Positions 33,549 to 42,090 of a stretch of DNA of 56,497 nt are shown here, piece after piece (position 1 is the first letter of the stretch; each line of letters begins with the position of its first letter). The notes beneath the pieces are model-generated. The model saw nothing but the letters and a program-made list of their open reading frames with translations, did not search any database and had not been told where the DNA came from. Source of the DNA: a virus; IMG/VR virus record IMGVR_UViG_3300024517_000001, positions 1-56,497 of that record; one strand, given 5' to 3'. The position numbers and the translations under genes are program-made.

Positions 33549-35919
33549 TATAGTACTCCTCAAATGCAGGTCTGTTTTCTTTTTCCAGAGCAATATCCCA
33601 GAGATCTGCTATCATTGTGTTCTCTCCGTGAAAAGTAAGAACTCCTTCCAATCCTTCATCTGAGAATACTTTCTCACAATCTTGAGCCATTGCCAGTAAC
33701 TCACCAGTAGTCCAGTAAGTTTTCTCTTTGACATTGACCTGTATGTACTTAGGTTTGGGAACTTCTCCACCATCTATATCACCTGTAGTCTCAGTCTTCT
33801 CTTCATTGGTAGGCTCATCCCGACAACATTCAAAACCAAACAGATGTATGTCCCTGAAGCCCATTGTATGCAGCATACCTATACCTCTCATGGCAGCACA
33901 TGTACCACCAGTAATGAGAGTAGATCCTTCAGGTATGCCCAGATCAGAGGAAAGCTTTACCTGTCTGTTCTGTATCTGATGTCCTTTCTCTGTATCTGTT
34001 CTGAGTGAGTCAGTAAAGGCATGCCATCCCCAGATCTGTGCTTTGTTTTCTATGAGATGATTTGTCACAGAAGGATCAGTCATAGAGGCTACAAAGAATC
34101 TGGTATCAGGATCTACTTTCTTAAACAAATCTTTACGAACAATGTTATGTGTAGACATACCAGTAATAGGTCTGGGATCTAGAATAATACAACCCCAAGG
34201 CTGTATGCCATGTTCAAGTAGTTTAGGGTAAGCATGTTTCACCGTCACTACTTTTACATCAGGATTTTCAATGGTAAATTCTTTTAACTTTTTATAATCC
34301 AGATAAGGACCAGCAGAAATAACAGCAGCCCTGTCTTTATGTACAGGATGTTTAGTAATCCACTTCTTCGGATCAATCAAGGTCATGTTAGAATTAATAT
34401 TATTCTTTATATAATCTTTAGGGACACAATCTCTGGGATGTACTATGATAGGTACTCTCTTCAGATCTTCTGGTATGTCTTCTAACTTAGAGTCATGAAG
34501 AAAAACCACAAGATGAGTATTACCACCGCCAACCACTTTATCACCTGAAGGTAATATATATTTTCTTGTTGCCGTAGATTCATCAAAGTTAGTCCATCCA
34601 TCTTTCGTTGTTTCCTGTGCATCCACTTTCTTTGTAGGTACATCATCAAATACATGTTTTACTCCTTGATATTTTTCAGGAGGAAGACCTTCATCATCAT
34701 CCGTAGTAAAGTAATGATCAGCTACAACTACTGGTACATGCTTAAGAACTTTATATTCTGCTTCAACAGTCTCCCGGCTGTTGCCGCTTCCCATCAAAGC
34801 AAAGTCAACGTCACTTATTTCCTCAGTCTTTAACATGCGATCAAGAGTTTCTCTGACATTTCCCTTATACAATTCAAAGGTAAATGTTTTATCTTCCTTA
34901 TCCTTTATATGCTTTGCAAATTCCTCAAACCTATTCCTTACAGCCTGTATAGTATTATGAGGTTTGACATTAAACTCTACATGATCTGTGTCTGTAGTAG
35001 CATCCTCAAACAAATCAAAGCCAATGTAATGAACCTTCTCCTTATGTTTGAATGCAGCCAAGGCCATCTCAATAGCCCTCCCTCCATTCCATGTTCCGCT
35101 TTCCAGTATACATTCAGGCTTGTAGAACCTGATGATGTCTGCCAGTTGTCTATATCTATTAGGAAGTATGTCAGGAGATGTCTCAGTATCCGACAATTTA
35201 ATAATGCGTTGGCCATCCTTATCTCTGACGGCCATGTTCTTTCGATCTTCCAGACTGACAATCATCTCTGAGATAGGGGAATGTTCAGGATCAATCTCAT
35301 GTACCTGCATACCATGAGCTTCATAGATAGTTCTTAGTCTATTCAGAATAAAAGTATCATGCCACTCCCTGTAGTTGGAGAACTCTCCTGAAATAAAAGC
35401 TCCTCTTAAATCTCCCAGTAAATCTACTGGCGTTTGTCTGCACAAATTATAGGCAGTTAGATAAGCCTCATCCTTTAAAGTAATCAAGTCTACCTTATCA
35501 GAGTTCTCTGGAAAGATAGATTCAATATCTTTAACAGATATATTCTTGGTATTGATGACACTGGGATCAAGCCAGATTAACCAACAACCACTACTCTCAA
35601 AGGCACACTCAGTCAGAGCTATAACTTTAGGAACAAACTTGATAGGATCAAGTATCTCATTATAAGGTATAGTATTTCCTTCAGTACCATTATGTTTACT
35701 AAATTCTTTTAGAAATTTAGGATAGTCCACTACCTCCATCAGGTTATGGTAGTGGATGTTAGCAGCTTTGGGAAGAGAATAGTTTGATAGATCAAGATTG
35801 TAATAGTAACAATGAAAGTCTATTTTATTTTCCCAGTTATCCTTGAACTCAGTAAGAAGTATACTAGTACTCTGTTGAAGAAAAGCCTCATCAAAGGCAG
35901 TTACAATTTTATATTTCAT
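33538..35919 (-). CDS. Three-domain sugar/methyl transferase-like protein with MAF_flag10 (DUF115) domain
   Basis: 793 residues. Residues 1-230 resemble a glycosyltransferase-type N-terminus (MKYKIVTAFDEAFLQQST; WLIWLDPS). Residues 260-430 have a class I methyltransferase core (ESGTWNGGRA at 273-282, IGFDLFE at 299-305). Residues about 520-760 match DUF115/MAF_flag10 (AAVISAGPYLDYKKL; GTCAAMRGIGMLHTMGFRDI, then HLFGFE), a family linked to flagellin and surface glycan decoration. I infer modification of a host or virion surface glycan. Neighbours are a glycosyltransferase and a methyltransferase. Confidence 0.75.
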   Translation of the reverse strand: MKYKIVTAFDEAFLQQSTSILLTEFKDNWENKIDFHCYYYNLDLSNYSLPKAANIHYHNLMEVVDYPKFLKEFSKHNGTEGNTIPYNEILDPIKFVPKVIALTECAFESSGCWLIWLDPSVINTKNISVKDIESIFPENSDKVDLITLKDEAYLTAYNLCRQTPVDLLGDLRGAFISGEFSNYREWHDTFILNRLRTIYEAHGMQVHEIDPEHSPISEMIVSLEDRKNMAVRDKDGQRIIKLSDTETSPDILPNRYRQLADIIRFYKPECILESGTWNGGRAIEMALAAFKHKEKVHYIGFDLFEDATTDTDHVEFNVKPHNTIQAVRNRFEEFAKHIKDKEDKTFTFELYKGNVRETLDRMLKTEEISDVDFALMGSGNSRETVEAEYKVLKHVPVVVADHYFTTDDDEGLPPEKYQGVKHVFDDVPTKKVDAQETTKDGWTNFDESTATRKYILPSGDKVVGGGNTHLVVFLHDSKLEDIPEDLKRVPIIVHPRDCVPKDYIKNNINSNMTLIDPKKWITKHPVHKDRAAVISAGPYLDYKKLKEFTIENPDVKVVTVKHAYPKLLEHGIQPWGCIILDPRPITGMSTHNIVRKDLFKKVDPDTRFFVASMTDPSVTNHLIENKAQIWGWHAFTDSLRTDTEKGHQIQNRQVKLSSDLGIPEGSTLITGGTCAAMRGIGMLHTMGFRDIHLFGFECCRDEPTNEEKTETTGDIDGGEVPKPKYIQVNVKEKTYWTTGELLAMAQDCEKVFSDEGLEGVLTFHGENTMIADLWDIALEKENRPAFEEYYNAK

Positions 35920-36676
35920 CTACAATTCCATTGAGTAAGAGGTAGCAATAATCTGCATTCCATTCAGAAGCATAATGTCCATCAATAGGACGTTTACATT
36001 TCCATTCTTTAAACCAAGGACCACCTGTTGTGAAGTGTACATTCTTGGGGGTAATATCTTCGCTTGAATGTCCATCAAGCCAGTTCCATTCTTCATCAAT
36101 AGAACCAATACCATTAACTTTCTCAGGGAGCCAGCCAAAGCCATGAAGAAACTTACCATCTTTCTTGTTTACTTCTTCAGGAGTAAGTACTTTGTTAGCC
36201 TCATGTCCACAGTTCCAGAGCATCAGACTTGACCAGTTCTTTCTAGGATAGGTTACCTGTTCTCTACCATCCATCTTGAATTTATCTGTAGGTTCATACT
36301 TATGTTTAACACAATACAGAGGGTAGTAGTCAGTATTATATTCCTGAAACAGTTCATTGATATCAGTTCTGGGATACATATCACAGTCCATATACAATGC
36401 CCATCCCTCATAGTGCATCAAAGCTGGTACTAAAAACCTACTAAAACTAAACTCAGTTGAGAAAGGTCTTTGATCTATCTTGTCTATGTACTGTCCGTTA
36501 ACAACCTCATGTAGGCGATAGTATAATCCCATCCTTTCCAGAATATCTTTGCGTAATCGTTTAACAACAATCGGAACAGGAGAATTTTCTTTCAAGGTCC
36601 ACTCTAAAAGTTTACAAGCAACCTCCTCCTTTGGATCATAACCTATATAGATTGTATTAAGTTTATCTTCTTTCAC
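35909..36676 (-). CDS. Glycosyltransferase (GT-A fold, GT8-like)
   Basis: 255 residues from a GTG at 36676 with AAGGAG six bases upstream. IYIGYDPKEE at the N-terminus, STEFSFSRFLVP and the metal-binding D97-C-D99 (ALYMDCDMYPRTDI) identify a nucleotide-sugar-dependent GT-A enzyme. It is the first large gene of a glycan operon with the 793-residue protein and the methyltransferase, which it overlaps by 11 bases. Confidence 0.8.
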   Translation of the reverse strand: MKEDKLNTIYIGYDPKEEVACKLLEWTLKENSPVPIVVKRLRKDILERMGLYYRLHEVVNGQYIDKIDQRPFSTEFSFSRFLVPALMHYEGWALYMDCDMYPRTDINELFQEYNTDYYPLYCVKHKYEPTDKFKMDGREQVTYPRKNWSSLMLWNCGHEANKVLTPEEVNKKDGKFLHGFGWLPEKVNGIGSIDEEWNWLDGHSSEDITPKNVHFTTGGPWFKEWKCKRPIDGHYASEWNADYCYLLLNGIVDEI

Positions 36677-36686
36677 ACTAATCTCC

Positions 36687-36806
36687 TTATCCGTATTTTA
36701 AAACTAAATATAAAAATCCCCAAAGAAGAAAAAGATCAGCGCATATAGACCATACAATATATCCTTTTAATATCCATCTGCCTGTTTCTTTTATAGGTTT
36801 TTTCAT
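36687..36806 (-). CDS. 39-residue single-pass membrane peptide
   Basis: The ATG at 36806 opens a frame reading KKPIKETGRWILKGYIVW followed by SICADLFLLWGFLYLVLK, one membrane helix with a positive N-terminal side. The stop lies 11 bases before the GTG of the glycosyltransferase. The ribosome site is weak. It follows the terminator after the hsp20 gene, so it would be first in the glycan operon. Confidence 0.5.
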   Translation of the reverse strand: MKKPIKETGRWILKGYIVWSICADLFLLWGFLYLVLKYG

Positions 36807-36819
36807 TTATATTTTCCAT

Positions 36820-36853
36820 AAAAAGGGAAGGCACTCAATGAATGCCCTCCCTT
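36820..36853 (-). terminator. Rho-independent terminator after hsp20
   Basis: On the minus strand AAGGGAGGGCA pairs with TGCCTTCCCTT (one G-U pair) around a 9-base loop, followed by five T. It begins 5 bases after the hsp20 stop. Hsp20 thus looks like a separate transcription unit with a promoter at 37364-37393. Confidence 0.85.
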
Positions 36854-36857
36854 CTCC

Positions 36858-37304
36858 TTATTTAAATTCAATGAGCTTCGGCATTTTATCTTCTGGAATA
36901 TCCTGTCTGAGCTTGATGATAACCATCCCATTTTCAAATGAAGCTTCTGTGACTTCGATATTCTCTGCAAGATCAAATGTCTTTGTGAAAGCTCTGCTTG
37001 CTATGCCTTTATGTAGAATGTTTTCGTTGCCCTCCTTCTCAGAGTTGTTTCCACTTATGGTTAATCTTTGTTCTTCCTGAACCACTTTAACTTCTTCCTT
37101 TGTAAAGCCAGCCAAAGCCAATTCAATCTTGAACTCCGTATCCGATTCCTTAATTAGATTATGAGGTGGATAACTTTGATTATCATTCTCAGGCATATCC
37201 ATTATTCTTCGGAACAACCTGTCATAACCTATAGCCCTTCTCTCAAATTTCAGTAGAGAAGGAGTATTAAGGAACTTCCAATCACCTTCTAGTCTTACAT
37301 TCAT
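36858..37304 (-). CDS. Small heat shock protein (Hsp20 family)
   Basis: 148 residues from the ATG at 37304, with AAGGAG six bases upstream. The alpha-crystallin domain is clear: EFKIELALAGFTKEEVKVVQ, LTISGNN, and AFTKTFDLAENIEVTEASFE followed by NGMVIIKL. It would hold unfolded proteins during infection. It has its own strong promoter and terminator, indicating high and independent expression. Together with the GroES-like protein it makes two phage chaperones. Confidence 0.95.
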   Translation of the reverse strand: MNVRLEGDWKFLNTPSLLKFERRAIGYDRLFRRIMDMPENDNQSYPPHNLIKESDTEFKIELALAGFTKEEVKVVQEEQRLTISGNNSEKEGNENILHKGIASRAFTKTFDLAENIEVTEASFENGMVIIKLRQDIPEDKMPKLIEFK

Positions 37305-37363
37305 AGCATTCTCCTTATTAAGCAAGAGGTTATGGAACCTATTATTAGCATTCCATATACTAT

Positions 37364-37393
37364 ATTATACTACACAATGTAGTACTTTGTCAA
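37364..37393 (-). promoter_or_regulatory. Strong sigma70 promoter of hsp20
   Basis: On the minus strand TTGACA (37388-37393) and TATAAT (37364-37369), both perfect, are separated by 18 bases. It lies in the 97-base gap between the RNR stop and the hsp20 start. Confidence 0.85.
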
Positions 37394-37401
37394 ATGTTAT
37401 T

Positions 37402-39078
37402 TTAAACCCCACAAGTTCCACCTGATCCAGTGATCTCACAAATATCATGAGGTTGTATATTATCCTCAAATTCTTCACCAAGTTTTTCAATAGCTTCACT
37501 ATAAGGAACCTTGGTTAAAGGCTGACCGCCTCTACATCCATCAGGATAACAGGTGAAGCCTCTTAATCTATGAGCATACTTAGCTAAAGTCTGAGCAAAG
37601 TCCTCCACCTTACCTTCGTTGTTATCTTCTGTATCCCATGCTGGTAGATTAATTGTGCTGGAGATAGACATATCCACATACTCTTGGACATTAGCTTGGA
37701 AGTTTAATCTCCTTTCATAGTTAGTTACCAGATCAAGGGCAGACTCAATACTCTCAGGCTTAACACCATAGAGTTCTATCATCTCTTGTGCAGCACTATC
37801 AACTACATACTGGTAGTGCCATCTCTTGTTCTTTAGATACCTTCTCTTATAAGCTACAGCAAAGATAGGTTCTACCCCAGTAGATGTGCCTCCTAATATT
37901 CCTATCGTACCAGTAGGAGCTACTGCCCTAACAGCAACAGGAACAGAGATGTTAAGTGTATTAGCAAAGGCTCTAGCTACCTTGTCTGACTCAGCTTCAT
38001 ATACCTTGAACCATCTATGCAGTTCTGGTGTGGTTTCATACTTGTGTCCACGTTGTATCAACCACTCATGAAGACCCATCAAGCCAAGTCCTAAACGTCT
38101 ATTTGAATTTCTAACCTCATACACTTTCTCGTAGGGGAGTGTAGCTCTGAGTGTTCCACACAATAGAAACTTTGTGGCAAGTTGGACAACCTCTTGCAGT
38201 TGGTTAAGGTCATCAATACGAGCAAAATTGAGACTACCCAGATTACAAACATCACTGTCGTCTTCACTCGTAACTTCGGTGCAAGCGTTACGGAGGGTTT
38301 CGTTTTCTTTCTCAAAGAAGTTGAATGAGAATCCCGGTTCACCTGTTCTAAGAGCCTGATGTATATTAGTCCTAAAGACATGGCCTAGATCTCCTTTCTC
38401 CCAATAGTTTAACAACCATTCGGTATCATAGTTTACACTGATGTTGGTCATGTCCAGAGGTGCAGGAAAGTTGAAGTCATCTTGTTTAATATCAAACAAA
38501 GTCTTACCTGTCTTTCCTACTGGCATATCGAACCAGTTCTTGGCAGTCAGAAACTTATCTATGTCATCGTGCTTCCAGTTAAGAGAAGCATAGATAGCAG
38601 ACCTACGACTACCACCCTGCATAACCTTCTGACCTATAGAGTTAATCATCTGCATCTTAGGTATTGGGCCAGAAGCTACACCACCTGTACCCTTCAGGGT
38701 TTGTCCTTCAGATCTGTAAGTAGAATAGTCTACACCAATACCACCACCTGTCATCAGACAGGACTCAGACTTCCAAGACAGGTTAGCCCAATCTTCTCTG
38801 GTATCTTCTTCTGCTTTAAGAAGGTAACAGTTATTAAAGAACTTCTTATCTCTTCCTGCATAGTAAAGATACCTACCTCCGGGTAAGAACCTGAGATTGG
38901 AAATGTGATCTATCAATGCTTCCTTCTCGTCCTTACTCAGATTATTCTGACAGACATCCTCCACCAGAGTACAAGCTAACTCATGAAAAGTTTCTGCTCC
39001 TTCATGGGAATACTTGGTATAGAAAATGTCTTCACTAAACTTGGATCTGAATTGTGGATTACGATTTGACTTGAACAT
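37402..39078 (-). CDS. nrdJ: Class II (B12-dependent) ribonucleotide reductase
   Basis: 558 residues in a single chain. The NCYLL Cys, the catalytic NACTEV motif (N-x-C-x-E), VCNLGSLN and the APTGTIGILGGTSTGVEP loop are all present, as is a C-terminal CEITGSGGTCGV Cys pair for re-reduction. Lack of a beta-subunit gene and the shape of the N-terminus (FLPGGRYLYYAGR) suggest the adenosylcobalamin class. It makes deoxynucleotides for phage DNA. GAGGGG ribosome site. It overlaps the DUF3310 gene by 20 bases. Confidence 0.9.
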   Translation of the reverse strand: MFKSNRNPQFRSKFSEDIFYTKYSHEGAETFHELACTLVEDVCQNNLSKDEKEALIDHISNLRFLPGGRYLYYAGRDKKFFNNCYLLKAEEDTREDWANLSWKSESCLMTGGGIGVDYSTYRSEGQTLKGTGGVASGPIPKMQMINSIGQKVMQGGSRRSAIYASLNWKHDDIDKFLTAKNWFDMPVGKTGKTLFDIKQDDFNFPAPLDMTNISVNYDTEWLLNYWEKGDLGHVFRTNIHQALRTGEPGFSFNFFEKENETLRNACTEVTSEDDSDVCNLGSLNFARIDDLNQLQEVVQLATKFLLCGTLRATLPYEKVYEVRNSNRRLGLGLMGLHEWLIQRGHKYETTPELHRWFKVYEAESDKVARAFANTLNISVPVAVRAVAPTGTIGILGGTSTGVEPIFAVAYKRRYLKNKRWHYQYVVDSAAQEMIELYGVKPESIESALDLVTNYERRLNFQANVQEYVDMSISSTINLPAWDTEDNNEGKVEDFAQTLAKYAHRLRGFTCYPDGCRGGQPLTKVPYSEAIEKLGEEFEDNIQPHDICEITGSGGTCGV

Positions 39079-39364
39079 GTCTACCCCTCTCTATTAAATC
39101 GTTAAATAGGTCTGCTTGTTTATCTTCTTCTGGATACTCTAATTCTAAAAGCAGTTGTGCATAGTGAATTACTTTTAATATATCTTTCTTGCCTTCTCCT
39201 TTTTTATTATGTCTGGTTATATATTTTACAATATTAGCTTCGCATGTATTTAAATTATTATAATGAGAGTAAACCGTAGGCTGTATGGCACAATCTTTAT
39301 AATGATCTCCACCTATCTGAACATCAAATGGGTTAGAGTAATGATTGTAATCTTCTTCTGACAT
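39059..39364 (-). CDS. DUF3310 protein
   Basis: 101 residues. The sequence QIGGDHYKDCAIQPTVYSHY and ANIVKYITRHNKKGEGKKDI, then LKVIHYAQLLLELE is the DUF3310 pattern (GGDHY...IQP...IVKYxTRHxxK..xxDLxKxxHY). It is common in phages next to nucleotide metabolism genes and is sometimes labelled nucleotide kinase without proof. AGGAG ribosome site nine bases upstream. Confidence 0.9.
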   Translation of the reverse strand: MSEEDYNHYSNPFDVQIGGDHYKDCAIQPTVYSHYNNLNTCEANIVKYITRHNKKGEGKKDILKVIHYAQLLLELEYPEEDKQADLFNDLIERGRHVQVKS

Positions 39365-39659
39365 GATCTACATCTCCTGATTGAATGACTTCATAAGCAA
39401 AGGTTCTCACCTTAATGGGAGGTAGTCCTGCAAAATGACATACGGTTTCAAAGTCTTCACAGGTTACTCCTACAGAGGTAAAGAACCATGCATGGGCTTG
39501 ATCTCTATTGAGAGTTATATGAGTATCTTCTTCTTTTAGTTCAGGCTTGGTAAGATCTAAAAGAGCTTGTAATATTATAGCTAAGTATAAAGATTTATGA
39601 GGATCTTTATTTGTAAGATCGTATAAATCTTCAGTCGAGACACTAGTCTGTATGTTCAA
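39333..39659 (-). CDS. Hypothetical phage protein
   Basis: 108 residues from a TTG at 39659, which overlaps the GIY-YIG gene by 17 bases. The motif RDQAHAWFFTSVGVTCEDFE, then TVCHFAGLPPIKVR resembles a widespread phage protein of unknown role (Arg/Asp-Ala-x-x-Trp followed by DFExVCxxAGL). No catalytic motif seen. Overlaps DUF3310 by 32 bases. Confidence 0.7.
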   Translation of the reverse strand: MNIQTSVSTEDLYDLTNKDPHKSLYLAIILQALLDLTKPELKEEDTHITLNRDQAHAWFFTSVGVTCEDFETVCHFAGLPPIKVRTFAYEVIQSGDVDHVRRRLQSLL

Positions 39660-40041
39660 AGTATTCTTGAACAGGTCTGTAAAATTTACCTCCTACATAA
39701 TTATTATAGAAGGCTGGTTCATCTGTTCCCTCAAGTGTTTTAGTTAGCACACTATATTTTATTTGATAATAACATTCATAGTATCTTAGACTTCTTTTAT
39801 TTTTAAACTCTGCTAGAATTTTAAATTTGAAATTCTTTTTTCCAATCTTTTCTATATCGTCTAGTAGTTGTTTACTAGATCCCATATAAGATTTCCAGTT
39901 TGATTCAGATTTCTTTTTAGTTTTCTTATAATTAAAATATTGTTTGCATCCAACATAAGCTTTCTTATTTTTTAGATTGGTGATAATATAAACGAAGCCA
40001 AACTGGGAAAGATCTGGCTTACCTTTATACTCCCAATGCAT
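39643..40041 (-). CDS. GIY-YIG family endonuclease (homing-type)
   Basis: 132 residues. FVYIITN and AYVGCKQYF give the GIY and YIG strands, WKSYMGSS follows, YYECYYQI supplies the catalytic Glu and FYNNYVGGKFY the later Asn. This is the segment type found in free-standing phage homing endonucleases. It starts right after the exonuclease gene (one-base overlap). It probably cuts the matching site in related phages. Confidence 0.85.
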   Translation of the reverse strand: MHWEYKGKPDLSQFGFVYIITNLKNKKAYVGCKQYFNYKKTKKKSESNWKSYMGSSKQLLDDIEKIGKKNFKFKILAEFKNKRSLRYYECYYQIKYSVLTKTLEGTDEPAFYNNYVGGKFYRPVQEYFEHTD

Positions 40042-40901
40042 TACCAGTTAACTACTTCAGGGACATCAGGTTCTTTACCAACTTGAACCAAGTATCTTTT
40101 ACCTTTTGCGTATTGAAAGACACGTATCCCTCTTCCTTGGTTAACATCAGACCAACATTCTTTTTTATGACCACAATAAACACAACCAAAGGGTAACTTA
40201 AGATTACCAGACTTGCCATCAGGTACAGGACTATAGCACCTATCAGGGATGCTACTGTCAGTAACCATTCCTTTAAGAAATTTAATCCTTTCTTTAGCAT
40301 TAATCATCTCCACTGAATGAACAGGAGTTAGGCAGATCTCTCCAGTAGATTTATCTATAGCAAGGAAAGCTGCCTCATCAACCCCATTAGCTTCTGCATA
40401 GGCAGAGATCTGAGCTATATATCCAAAGGGATCTTCCTCTAATAAGTTATTGTTTTTAAATTTATGAAAGCTGTTACCAGAGGCAGACTTACAATCAACC
40501 AGAACTCCATCTATCATAGAATCTTGATGACCTATAACTCCTTCTATCTCTACTTCCTTTTGCTGATCAGTTACCTTATGACCTGCAATCGCAGAACATA
40601 AAAGTAAAAACTCCTCCAGTATATAACCATATAAGAACTTAATTCTTGTACTAGCTTTCAATGGGATTGCATCTCTCTTGGTATTAACATCATACCAGAG
40701 TTGTCTGTCTGGTTTACCAATAGCTGACAATCTTAGGTTGCCATATTCTCTAGGCTTCTCATACATAAAATCTTTTATATGAAGCTTAAGCATTTCCCCA
40801 AAGGTATCTATATGTTTATCTACTTCTTCTTCCTTCATATCAATAGGATCAAGAGAGAATAAACTATATATATCTTCAACTAAAGTATTAATTTTTTTCA
40901 T
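40041..40901 (-). CDS. Cas4/RecB-like PD-(D/E)XK exonuclease
   Basis: 286 residues. The catalytic D131 (DSMIDGVLVDCKSAS) with D136-x-K138, the QxxxY motif (Q164-ISA-Y168), and a Cys group at C222, C240, C243 and C249 are seen. Cas4 and AddB use such Cys to bind a 4Fe-4S cluster. It is likely the phage recombination/degradation exonuclease. The Fe-S cluster is inferred and would fit with the phage IscA-like protein. Confidence 0.85.
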   Translation of the reverse strand: MKKINTLVEDIYSLFSLDPIDMKEEEVDKHIDTFGEMLKLHIKDFMYEKPREYGNLRLSAIGKPDRQLWYDVNTKRDAIPLKASTRIKFLYGYILEEFLLLCSAIAGHKVTDQQKEVEIEGVIGHQDSMIDGVLVDCKSASGNSFHKFKNNNLLEEDPFGYIAQISAYAEANGVDEAAFLAIDKSTGEICLTPVHSVEMINAKERIKFLKGMVTDSSIPDRCYSPVPDGKSGNLKLPFGCVYCGHKKECWSDVNQGRGIRVFQYAKGKRYLVQVGKEPDVPEVVNW

Positions 40902-40904
40902 ATT

Positions 40905-40945
40905 AAAAAATGGAGAGCAGCAAACTAACTAGCCTACTACTCTCC
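40905..40945 (-). terminator. Rho-independent terminator after ssb
   Basis: On the minus strand GGAGAGTAG pairs with CTGCTCTCC (one U-G pair), a 16-base loop, then ATTTTTT. It starts 17 bases after the SSB stop and ends 4 bases before the exonuclease ATG, so SSB is likely a single-gene unit or a partial read-through point. Confidence 0.75.
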
Positions 40946-40961
40946 AAGTCTCCTTTAGGGG

Positions 40962-41420
40962 TTACGAAGCAAAAGGAATATCTTCAACTTCATTATTAGT
41001 ATAGCCTCCTTCGACTACACCAAAGTCGTCCATACTGTACTCAACTAAGTCAGTTACTTGCACTGCATTAAGGTAGCCCTTAACACCACCACCATACACA
41101 GTATATTCCTTGGGGAAATAAGAAACATTCACCTTGGAACCATTCCCTACACGTTTGTCAGAGGGAAACGCATTACGTTGGGAATCCTTAACTGATATAG
41201 CTCTAGGCGTACCATCTTTGGTACGTGCATACTGCTTCAGGGTAACAAAGTCTCCTCTTTCATCACCCTTATTTTTGATGGTAAGACCATCGGCTTCTGC
41301 AACCTTTTTATTCTTAGCATTAAGGTTACAAACTTCTATACTCCATTCACCATCAGGATTGAACTTGGTGTTTGGGGTAATAACATGTGCCCAATAGGCA
41401 TCTCCAGAAATTACACTCAT
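40962..41420 (-). CDS. Single-stranded DNA-binding protein (T7 gp2.5-like)
   Basis: 152 residues. An OB-fold pattern (DAYWAHVITPNTKFNPDGEW, SIEVCNLN; FVTLKQYARTKDG; GSKVNVSYFPKEYTVYGG, GVKGYLNAVQVTDLV) ends in an acidic tail (MDDFGVVEGGYTNNEVEDIP, then F-A-S), as in phage SSBs where the tail binds polymerase and helicase. Own strong promoter and terminator; AAGGAG ribosome site. Confidence 0.8.
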   Translation of the reverse strand: MSVISGDAYWAHVITPNTKFNPDGEWSIEVCNLNAKNKKVAEADGLTIKNKGDERGDFVTLKQYARTKDGTPRAISVKDSQRNAFPSDKRVGNGSKVNVSYFPKEYTVYGGGVKGYLNAVQVTDLVEYSMDDFGVVEGGYTNNEVEDIPFAS

Positions 41421-41538
41421 TTACTTTACTCCTTGTGATAATAACATTAAGATAATAACATAACTGCTACCAAAACTTCTAGCAGCATAATTGATATAAA
41501 GATTTCAGTGAAAGCAACCTCCTCTCAATTGTTGACGA

Positions 41539-41567
41539 ATTATAGCATATGCCTGACACTAAGTCAA
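41539..41567 (-). promoter_or_regulatory. Strong sigma70 promoter of ssb
   Basis: On the minus strand TTGACT (41562-41567), 17 bases, TATAAT (41539-41544) with TGC before the -10 box. It starts 5 bases below hairpin H1, in a 187-base gap upstream of the SSB gene. Confidence 0.85.
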
Positions 41568-41571
41568 ACAC

Positions 41572-41625
41572 TTAATTAACATACTGTAGAGTACGTAAGT
41601 ACTCCCTCTACAGTATGTTAATTAA
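41572..41625 (-). repeat. Hairpin element H1 of the CGTAAGTACT family
   Basis: Perfect 20-bp stem (41572-41591 with 41606-41625) and a 14-base loop TACGTAAGTACTCC. A 56-base stretch starting at 41572 is identical to H2 at 46893. The right arm includes the last codons and the TAG of the 41608-42090 gene, so part of that protein tail is encoded by the hairpin. Confidence 0.9.
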
Positions 41626-42090
41626 TTCAGCTTCTTGATAAGGTATATGGAAGAATGGTTCTTGCAGATGAGGTTCTCCTATACGAGTGGAGTTCTGTAT
41701 CTTCCCTATGGTAGACTCACCTACCAGATCACCATCCATAAACCAAGCCTTAGAACAATCGGTATTAAAGACTACAAAGATAAGCTCATGATCTTTAAAT
41801 TCTTTCTTCCATTTATTAATTAGTCTTTGCTTCCTCTCAGGTATTCTTACTTCCTTCCAAGAAGAAGGCCAGATATTACTCCATTGATTTTTAATCTCAA
41901 CCTCGAAGAAATAATTCTTACATGATCCATCTACATGCCAAAGTTTGGCAGAGATATCAAAGAAGTAGTCTTCTCTTTGTTCAATATCTGAGTAACCTTG
42001 TTGATATAGGTAGTTACTCATTGCATCCTTAGCTTTCTGATCATTAGCCTTATAGGATTCCTTATCAAACTTTCGATTATTGTGTGGCAT
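41608..42090 (-). CDS. PD-(D/E)XK nuclease-like protein
   Basis: 160 residues. D45 (YFFDISAK) and E63-V-E65-I-K67 (FFEVEIKNQW) form a plausible PD-(D/E)XK active site. After it comes a Trp-rich stretch (WPSSWKEVRIPERKQ) shared with the 44340-44738 protein, its paralogue, which lacks the Lys. The final residues LINIL and the stop are encoded in hairpin H1. Likely a DNA nuclease of the replication module. Confidence 0.6.
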   Translation of the reverse strand: MPHNNRKFDKESYKANDQKAKDAMSNYLYQQGYSDIEQREDYFFDISAKLWHVDGSCKNYFFEVEIKNQWSNIWPSSWKEVRIPERKQRLINKWKKEFKDHELIFVVFNTDCSKAWFMDGDLVGESTIGKIQNSTRIGEPHLQEPFFHIPYQEAELINIL

